Shown here piece after piece: positions 5,660 to 10,965 of a stretch of 10,965 nt of DNA (the stretch's first letter is position 1; every line of letters starts with the position of its first letter). The notes under the pieces were generated by a model. That model had not been told where the DNA came from and searched no databases. It worked only from the letters and a program-made list of their open reading frames with translations. Origin of the DNA: an uncultured Murdochiella sp. (lineage in GTDB: Bacteria > Bacillota > Clostridia > Tissierellales > Peptoniphilaceae); contig NZ_CABTXF010000041.1 in NCBI RefSeq assembly GCF_902488755.1, positions 1-10,965 on the forward strand. The letters are read 5' to 3'. Position numbers and translations under genes: made by a program.

Positions 5660-6970
5660 ATGCGCCGACAAATTCTTCATGTAGATATGAATAGCTTTTA
5701 TGCTTCCGTCGAACAAGCATTTAACCCGTCTCTGCGCGGAAAAGCCATTGCCGTCACGGGAAACCCTGAAAAGCGCCATGGCATCATTCTTGCCAAGTCG
5801 CCCGAAGCCAAAGCAAAAGGCGTACAAACCGGCGAAGCCATCTGGCAGGCGAAACAAAAGTGTCCCGAACTCCTTACGGTTAAGGCGAATTTTGAACGCT
5901 ATCAGATATATTCCCGTCTTGCCCAAAGCATTTATCGGGAATACACCGATTGCGTCGAACCATACGGATTAGATGAATGCTGGTTGGATGTCTCCCACTC
6001 CTCACGGCTTTTTGGCGACGGATGGACGATTGCCGCCGCAATTCGTCAGCGCATTCGCGAGGAACTTGGTGTTACCGTATCGGTTGGTGTTAGCGATAAC
6101 AAAGTGTTCGCCAAATTAGGCAGTGACTTACGCAAGCCGGATGCCCAAACGCGCTTAGATGCCTCCAATTTTCGTGAGTACGTATGGCCTCTTCCCGTCA
6201 GCAGTTTGCTCTTCGTCGGGCGACAGACCACAAAAGCGCTGCTCTCTTTCGGCATCACCACCATCGGCGAACTGGCTTGCGCGAATAGCCGGCTCATCGC
6301 CCATCGCTTTCATCGCAATGGGATAAAACTGCAGAAGGCCGCGCAGGGAAAAGACGACGATCCCGTTCTTCCCTACGGCGTTCGCCCTATCGCCAAAAGC
6401 ATAAGCTGTGGAACCACGTTTGCACGCGATTTATACACGCAACAAGATATTTCGCTTGCGCTTCTCAGCTTAGCGGATCAGGTGCAATCTCGCTTGATTT
6501 GCGCCGGACTCCGCGCAGAAGGGATTGGCGTTTGGGTGCGCGATCGCCGGCTTTGCGTCACCCATGCGACCGGTTCCCTTCCCTATCCGACGCAGAGCGC
6601 GCAAACGCTCGTTCGTTTTGCCATCCCTTTGGCGCATTCTCTTTTTGATCCACGAATGCCCTTGCGTTCTCTCACACTTTGTGCGACGGCGCTTTGTCCG
6701 GCAAAAGAGGCAATACAAACGCTTCTGTTTGCGGATATTGTCCAACATGATAAGTGGGAACGTCTCGCCGACACAGTGGAAGATTTGCGTATGCGCTATG
6801 GCAGACAAGCTGCCGGTCCTGCCACGCTTTCTTCCTTCGCGCTCGCTGATTTGAACGCTCCGCGAGCGCCCATGCCCTTCTATCTATCCGGCTGTCATGC
6901 CCTGTCAAAGGAAGAAAAAAGGAATATTTCTATTCCGCCGTCGAAACAAAGACAAGTGGATATCGCATAA
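5660..6970 (+). CDS. Y-family (UmuC/DinB-like) translesion DNA polymerase
   Basis: This family copies past damaged template bases at low fidelity. The 436-residue protein begins with HVDMNSFYASVEQ, containing metal-binding D9 and the bulky residue Y14 at the likely sugar steric gate. The second metal/catalytic pair is D105-E106 in EPYGLDECWLDVS. The thumb-type motif VSVGVSDNKVFAKLGSDLRKP (146-166) is complete, and the little-finger domain begins near 240 (PIAKSISCGTTFARDL). The extreme C-terminus RQVDIA resembles, but does not match well, the beta-clamp peptide QLDLF. Start: ATG at 5660 after GGAAAGAGAG. The promoter carries operators shared with the divergent XRE-immA operon, implying damage- or signal-induced expression. 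No UmuD-like gene is adjacent. It falls between DinB and UmuC in style, so no symbol is given. Confidence 0.93.
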   Translation: MRRQILHVDMNSFYASVEQAFNPSLRGKAIAVTGNPEKRHGIILAKSPEAKAKGVQTGEAIWQAKQKCPELLTVKANFERYQIYSRLAQSIYREYTDCVEPYGLDECWLDVSHSSRLFGDGWTIAAAIRQRIREELGVTVSVGVSDNKVFAKLGSDLRKPDAQTRLDASNFREYVWPLPVSSLLFVGRQTTKALLSFGITTIGELACANSRLIAHRFHRNGIKLQKAAQGKDDDPVLPYGVRPIAKSISCGTTFARDLYTQQDISLALLSLADQVQSRLICAGLRAEGIGVWVRDRRLCVTHATGSLPYPTQSAQTLVRFAIPLAHSLFDPRMPLRSLTLCATALCPAKEAIQTLLFADIVQHDKWERLADTVEDLRMRYGRQAAGPATLSSFALADLNAPRAPMPFYLSGCHALSKEEKRNISIPPSKQRQVDIA

Positions 6971-7023
6971 AGAGAAAATGCGGTAAGATAACAAAGGAAA
7001 TTGCGTTTGGTGTATAAAACAAC

Positions 7024-7042
7024 TTTTGCGCAATACGCAAAA
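7024..7042. promoter_or_regulatory. Inverted repeat upstream of the PfkB-like gene
   Basis: TTTTGCG (7024-7030) and CGCAAAA (7036-7042) form perfect 7-bp arms around CAATA. It lies 43 bp before the GTG start, in the 114-bp gap after the polymerase gene. A weak -10-like TATAAA sits at 7013-7018 without a good -35. It may be an operator or a small hairpin; it has no T run suited to termination. Confidence 0.45.
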
Positions 7043-7084
7043 CAAATAGAGCCTTATAAGAGTCCCCGTTGAGAGGAGAAGTCC

Positions 7085-8005
7085 GTGATTTATACCGTAA
7101 CTCTGAATCCTTCTGTAGATTTTATCCGTCGTGTTGATAATATGCGTGTCGGCGAAATCAATTATTCCATCGAAGACCGCATGGTTGCCGGTGGACGTGC
7201 CTTAATGGTTTCTCGCATTTTGCATACCTTGAACATTCCCACTACGGCGACCGGTTTTGTCGGCGGACACGCCGGTTCGTACATCGAAGAAGAATTGGAT
7301 CGCGAAGGCATCTTACACGATTTTATTCGCACAAAAAGCAATACGCGGCTCAACACGTCTCTGTTTTTTGATCAAGTGGAAACGCGCATATTGGGACGTG
7401 GCGAAGAAATCCAAACCAGCGAAATTAACGACTTGCTCTACTATCTGTCGCGTATTCGTGAAGGCGATTATCTGGTTGTTGCCGGATCGCTTCCTCCGCA
7501 CATGAATAATGATATTTATGAACGCATGTTTGAGATCGCTTCCGTAAACGGAGCAACATTTGTGCCCATTATTTCCCCTGAAGCGTTAAAAACGTCCTTG
7601 AAGAAAAAGCCTCTGTTAATCGCCCCGACCAGGGATGATCTTTGTACGCTTTTTTCCCTTGCAGAAATAACCCTTCCGAAAGCCATCGACTGTGCTAAGC
7701 AGCTTCTTCGTGAGGGGGCGCAGAATGTACTCGTTAACGGCGAACGAAAAGGGTCTCTCTTTGTGACGGGCGATGGCGAAGTCTATCGGGCAGAGGGACC
7801 GGAAGGCGACATTGTTTCCGCGACATATACCAACATGGCACTGATTGCCGGATTTATCGGCAACTACATGCGTACCAACGACGCAAAAAAAGCGTTCCCC
7901 TCCGCACAAGGGTGTGCCAATGCCACCTATGCGGTTGAAACGCTTCCTTCTCCGGCGCGCATTCGCGATGCCATTGAGCAGGTAAAGATTAGTCGAGAGG
8001 CGTAG
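7085..8005 (+). CDS. PfkB-family 1-phosphofructokinase (FruK/LacC)-like protein, probably catalytically inactive
   Basis: Full length (306 residues) and clearly of the fructose-1-phosphate / tagatose-6-phosphate kinase type: it opens MIYTVTLNPSVDFI and contains VVAGSLPP (about 136-143). Key motifs have decayed. The family GGKGINVSR reads GGRALMVSR (36-44). The KPN-type nucleotide motif reads APTRDDL. The VSLGAKGAL region reads VNGERKGSL. The anion-hole/catalytic GAGDS before MVAGF is replaced by YTNMA (248-252), placing M251 where the catalytic aspartate should be. The frame is intact and translation signals are good (AGGAG, 7 nt, GTG), so this looks like a maintained pseudokinase or an enzyme with changed chemistry, not a pseudogene. 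No fru PTS or DeoR-type regulator gene is adjacent. The 3' end overlaps the convergent DUF951 gene by 17 bp. Confidence 0.85.
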   Translation: MIYTVTLNPSVDFIRRVDNMRVGEINYSIEDRMVAGGRALMVSRILHTLNIPTTATGFVGGHAGSYIEEELDREGILHDFIRTKSNTRLNTSLFFDQVETRILGRGEEIQTSEINDLLYYLSRIREGDYLVVAGSLPPHMNNDIYERMFEIASVNGATFVPIISPEALKTSLKKKPLLIAPTRDDLCTLFSLAEITLPKAIDCAKQLLREGAQNVLVNGERKGSLFVTGDGEVYRAEGPEGDIVSATYTNMALIAGFIGNYMRTNDAKKAFPSAQGCANATYAVETLPSPARIRDAIEQVKISREA

Positions 8006-8222
8006 AACGCTCCTCGGCATGAGCAGAGACAAAACGACCGTCTTCCTCGCGGATGCGTCGCAAACGCTTATCAAATTCGCTTCGGCGCATCCATTGTTCC
8101 TGACCGCAACCAAGGCAGCGCAGATGAATCTCCGGTCCGGTACGTAAAATAAGCCATTCCTTCTTTCCGCAGGCGTGCGGTTTTTTCATCTGGATGACCG
8201 TTCCCTTTTGGTATGCGCGCAA
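7989..8222 (-). CDS. DUF951 family small zinc-ribbon-like protein
   Basis: This 77-residue protein has the DUF951 core VIQMKKPHACGKKEW, then RCLGCGQEQWMRRSEFDKRLRRI. C18, C36 and C39, with H16 nearby, could form a metal-binding knuckle. The family is widespread in Firmicutes and its function is unknown. The start is an unusual TTG at 8222, chosen because a good AAGGAGAAGG ribosome binding site sits 7 nt upstream and the family normally has about 10 residues before the MKKPH motif. It follows the DUF5711-like gene by 34 bp on the same strand and is probably co-transcribed. The C-terminal tail after RIREE is not conserved-looking and overlaps the PfkB-like gene. Confidence 0.88.
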   Translation of the reverse strand: MRAYQKGTVIQMKKPHACGKKEWLILRTGPEIHLRCLGCGQEQWMRRSEFDKRLRRIREEDGRFVSAHAEERSTPLD

Positions 8223-8256
8223 AATCCTTCTCCTTCGTATCGTTTAGGCGTATGGT

Positions 8257-9432
8257 TCAGGGTAAAACAAAGAACGCTTCCCGATAGACCAACATGGTTG
8301 CGCCATTCGCTTGTGACAATACACGAATAAGCTCTTGGGTATCCACTACTTCCTTCTTCTCCCCTTTTATCGTCATGCGGCGATTTTTTCCGACCACCAC
8401 AACACCATTTTTTCCGGCAACAACGCGCAGAGGCGGAAAGTCCAGCGCAATCGTCTTTTTCACGTTGCCTTCCACCGTATAACACGTAAGCGCTCTGCCA
8501 TCTGTCACCCAAATGCCCTCTTCGTTTACGGTCATATCCCAGGATTCACCGCAGGGAATGGTTGCGGTGACCGCCTTATTTGCTACGAAGTACAGTCGGT
8601 CGTCTTGTGCGGCAACAAGACTGCTCTCTCCCGTCCAAAGCAGCCGCGTAAACGCTCTGTCCGCATTGAGCTGAAAACGCGCCTCTGCCGAAGAATCCTC
8701 TTCGTTTTTCTCCTTCGCCTTCTCAGCGCTAAGCGCTTGTACTGCCAAAGTGCTTCGCGCCGCTTTATGTTCTGTCGAGTATGGAGAAGAGAATCCCGGT
8801 GCTTTTTCCACCTGTCCTTCAACCGATATATTCTTTGCCGTCCCTTCTTCCGTCCATGCTGCGTGTGTGTCCGTTTGGGCAAGCAGCCCGGGCGAACCCG
8901 CCGTTTTTTGCACCGCCTTGATCTTGCCTTCCACGTCAAAGACGACAAAACGATCCGCTTTGATTCCGATACAGGCAGCAGGGGAAAAAGCTCTTTTTTC
9001 GACCGCTACTAACCCAATCAACCCGTTCTCCTGAATAACACGCTCCTCATGCCCATTTTTCGGATTTAACACTTGAATGGAATGGTCTTTTTGCAACAGG
9101 TAGAGTTTCTCCCCGTAAACGGGTTTGGTTTCTGCTGCAAGTGGCATTTCCCAACGCTTACCACCTGTATCAAAGGCAATCAGGTTCTTCCCGTCACGAA
9201 AAAAGAAGCAGCCGTCAATTGCGCCAACATCCTTCCAGGAGTCTGCATAATGAAGTGCCACTTCTCCGTTCTTCGTATTCTTCCCTTTCGGCAGAAGAAA
9301 AAGAAAACAAAACAGCACAACGAGCAAAATTGCGCCAAAAACCAATACGCGCTGCTTGTCTCGACGAAACAATCCGTCAAACAAACGCTGTTTCTCTCCA
9401 TCCGTTTCTTTTTTCTTCGGAATCGTATCCAT
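8257..9432 (-). CDS. Membrane-anchored beta-propeller-like protein (DUF5711-type), function unknown
   Basis: The 391-residue protein has a cytoplasmic N-terminus of about 25 charged residues, one transmembrane segment (VLVFGAILLVVLFCFLFLLP, roughly 28-47), and an extracytoplasmic part with repeated short beta-rich units (FFFRDGKNLIAFDTGGKRWEMP, DHSIQVLNPKNG, DRFVVFDVEGKIKAV, GRALTCYTVEGN). This is the pattern of a PQQ/WD-like propeller, seen in DUF5711 proteins of Firmicutes. A low-complexity Lys/Glu/Ala stretch (near residues 230-250) interrupts it. The ATG at 9432 is chosen over an upstream start (9510) because GGGAG lies 7 nt before it and the extra N-terminal residues look random. It lies between the CNNM-type gene and DUF951 on the same strand. 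The family assignment comes from architecture alone, so it is tentative. Confidence 0.7.
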   Translation of the reverse strand: MDTIPKKKETDGEKQRLFDGLFRRDKQRVLVFGAILLVVLFCFLFLLPKGKNTKNGEVALHYADSWKDVGAIDGCFFFRDGKNLIAFDTGGKRWEMPLAAETKPVYGEKLYLLQKDHSIQVLNPKNGHEERVIQENGLIGLVAVEKRAFSPAACIGIKADRFVVFDVEGKIKAVQKTAGSPGLLAQTDTHAAWTEEGTAKNISVEGQVEKAPGFSSPYSTEHKAARSTLAVQALSAEKAKEKNEEDSSAEARFQLNADRAFTRLLWTGESSLVAAQDDRLYFVANKAVTATIPCGESWDMTVNEEGIWVTDGRALTCYTVEGNVKKTIALDFPPLRVVAGKNGVVVVGKNRRMTIKGEKKEVVDTQELIRVLSQANGATMLVYREAFFVLP

Positions 9433-9459
9433 CAAAACTCCCTCGCTCGCCCCCGTGCA

Positions 9460-9522
9460 ACGCAAAACCGTGTCGCTCCCATTTGCGTGATAAAGCGAAC
9501 CGCTTTGCACGCCGCTTCGCTT
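9460..9522 (-). repeat. Two adjacent inverted repeats in the gap after the CNNM-type gene
   Basis: AAGCGAA (9493-9499) pairs with TTCGCTT (9516-9522), which includes part of the CNNM-type stop codon. ACGCAAA (9460-9466) pairs with TTTGCGT (9482-9488). Together they fill most of the 88-bp gap. Neither is followed by a clean T run on the minus strand, so they may attenuate or stabilise the mRNA and not fully terminate it. Confidence 0.45.
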
Positions 9523-10909
9523 AGGCGTTATTTTGTTTACGCTTTTCTCGTTCGTCCTGTTCCTTCTTCCACGCTTGCGGATCGTATTCTATACGTACCC
9601 ACTGAATGCGCTTATTTTCAATCTTTTCAATTTTGAAACGCATTCCTTCATATTCAATAAAGGGTCGTTCCTGATCTTCCGGAATACGCCCCATCAGGAA
9701 GAAAAGCAGTCCGCCCAGCGTATCGTAGTCTTCTGTCTCTTCGTCAAAATTCGATTCGGTATTGAAATTCAATTCCTTAATGGAGAGCGTGCCTTTTGCG
9801 TAGAACGTATTGCGACTTACTTTCTCAATTTCCGGTTCATCTTGATCAAATTCATCATCAATATCGCCGACAATTTCCTCTAATACATCTTCCATCGTGA
9901 CAATGCCGGAAAATCCGCCATATTCATCAATGAGAATCGCCAGATGGAAATTTTCATTACGCATCTCATTGAACAGCTCGTTCACGTTTTTGCGTTCGGG
10001 AACAAAATTGGCAGGACGAATGATTTTACGCAGAGAAACTTCTTCAAATCCTGTGCTATAGGCTTCCTGCAAATAGTCTTTAATGTAAAGAATCCCAACG
10101 ATATTATCGATTTCATCGTCATAAACCGGAATACGGGAATACCGGACGGTAAGCAGCTCATCAATATACTCGGTATAGGGATCGTTGATGTCAATAGCGA
10201 ACACTTCGGTTCTCGGTGTCATAATGTCTTCCGCGGATTTATCGTCAAAGGAAATAATCGAGTTAATCATCTCGCCTTCATCACGATTGATCATCCCCTG
10301 ACTTTGCCCCACTTGTACCAAGGACTTAATATCGGAAAGCGTCACTTTTTCTTCGATTGCGTCCATTTCCACACCCATTAAATGCAGAACACTGTTCGTG
10401 CACCAGGAAAGAAAATGAACAAAAGGATTGAGTAATTTGGATGCCCACCAAAGAACGCCGACGGCGCTGTCCGCAAATTTCTCCGCGCTTTGTAGTGCTA
10501 AACGCTTTGGTACTAACTCGCCGAAAATAATGGTTAAAAGCGAAAGCAAGATCGTAATCGTGACGGTGGCTACGCCCAGTGCACTCGGAACGCCGAACGA
10601 GGCGAAAGCATCCGCCACATACGTGGCAAGCCCTGTCGCTGCACTGGCGGAGTTGAAGAATCCGGCTAACGTAATACAAATTTGAATCATCGAAAGAAAA
10701 TCCGAAGGATCTTCCAATAGGCGCAAAATACGACGCGCCCGTTCGTCCCCTTCGTCACGACGTTCCTTCAATCGATTGGCATCCACGGAAACCAGCGCCA
10801 TTTCGGACGCGGCAAAAAAAGCATTTACGATGATCAATATGACCATCAACAACAACTGAAAAAGTAAGGCCGTACTCCCGGCTCCAGGGTCTGCGACACC
10901 TTGGTCCAT
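9521..10909 (-). CDS. CNNM/CorC-type (hemolysin C family) membrane protein with CBS pair
   Basis: The 462-residue protein has the standard order: a DUF21/CNNM transmembrane domain (about 12-190) with NAFFAASEMALVSV and FGELVPKRLAL, then a CBS pair (about 210-335, including EDIMTPRTEV, SRIPVYDDEIDNIVGILYIKD and DEYGGFSGIVTMEDVLEEIVGDIDDEFD), then a C-terminal CorC_HlyC domain (about 350-440). Relatives include the Mg2+ exporter MpfA of Staphylococcus and CorC; magnesium or other cation export or resistance is the inferred role, and 'hemolysin' is a historical label. The ATG at 10909 has GGAGG 7 nt upstream; the longer GTG start (10936) would put that site inside the gene. It heads the minus-strand group that continues to DUF951. 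The charged C-terminal tail is normal for the family. Confidence 0.94.
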   Translation of the reverse strand: MDQGVADPGAGSTALLFQLLLMVILIIVNAFFAASEMALVSVDANRLKERRDEGDERARRILRLLEDPSDFLSMIQICITLAGFFNSASAATGLATYVADAFASFGVPSALGVATVTITILLSLLTIIFGELVPKRLALQSAEKFADSAVGVLWWASKLLNPFVHFLSWCTNSVLHLMGVEMDAIEEKVTLSDIKSLVQVGQSQGMINRDEGEMINSIISFDDKSAEDIMTPRTEVFAIDINDPYTEYIDELLTVRYSRIPVYDDEIDNIVGILYIKDYLQEAYSTGFEEVSLRKIIRPANFVPERKNVNELFNEMRNENFHLAILIDEYGGFSGIVTMEDVLEEIVGDIDDEFDQDEPEIEKVSRNTFYAKGTLSIKELNFNTESNFDEETEDYDTLGGLLFFLMGRIPEDQERPFIEYEGMRFKIEKIENKRIQWVRIEYDPQAWKKEQDEREKRKQNNA

Positions 10910-10965
10910 TCTTTCCTCCTCGTATAATGACGCCACACGAAAAATAGGGTGGAATGATACATACA

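Noticed and set aside
8294..9636. Long plus-strand open frames opposite the DUF5711-like gene
   Set aside because: They are shadows of the minus-strand gene, with low-complexity Arg/Phe/Cys-rich translations and no ribosome binding sites.

Overview
The window is bacterial chromosome, most likely from a Bacillota (Firmicutes) member of clostridial or negativicute type. This rests on AGGAG-type ribosome binding sites, TTGACA/TATAAT-like promoters, and Gram-positive families (a DUF368 flippase, DUF951, an XRE/ImmA pair, a DUF5711-like protein). Base composition looks close to balanced. Genus cannot be fixed from the sequence.

Left edge (1-960): a minus-strand type I restriction specificity (hsdS) sequence runs off the window and lacks a normal 5' end. 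It is followed by a hairpin and by a tRNA-Pro(GGG) gene with its own promoter and terminator. This looks like the border of an accessory or rearranging locus. Next (1138-4520) is a tight plus-strand operon: cysK, cysE, a DUF368 undecaprenyl-phosphate translocase-like membrane protein, and a NYN nuclease-like protein with a C-terminal LOTUS domain. Its genes are 2 bp apart or overlap.

Centre (4553-6970), the most interesting part: a minus-strand XRE repressor gene followed by an ImmA/IrrE-type HEXXH metalloprotease gene, facing away from a plus-strand Y-family (UmuC/DinB-like) DNA polymerase gene. The 175-bp region between them holds three copies of a 17-bp palindrome (AGGAAGATNATCTTCCT). One copy fills the spacer of a near-perfect TTGACA-N17-TATACT promoter pointing at the polymerase. 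Another covers the predicted start site of the promoter reading the repressor operon. By analogy with Deinococcus DdrO-IrrE and ICEBs1 ImmR-ImmA, I infer a LexA-independent, proteolysis-released damage response dedicated to a mutagenic polymerase.

Right part: a plus-strand PfkB/1-phosphofructokinase-like protein (7085-8005) has lost the catalytic GAGDS aspartate and may be a pseudokinase. Converging on it with a 17-bp overlap is a minus-strand group (10909 to 7989): a CNNM/CorC-type transporter-like protein, a membrane-anchored beta-propeller-like DUF5711-type protein, and a small zinc-ribbon-like DUF951 protein. No CRISPR array, rRNA or insertion sequence was seen.
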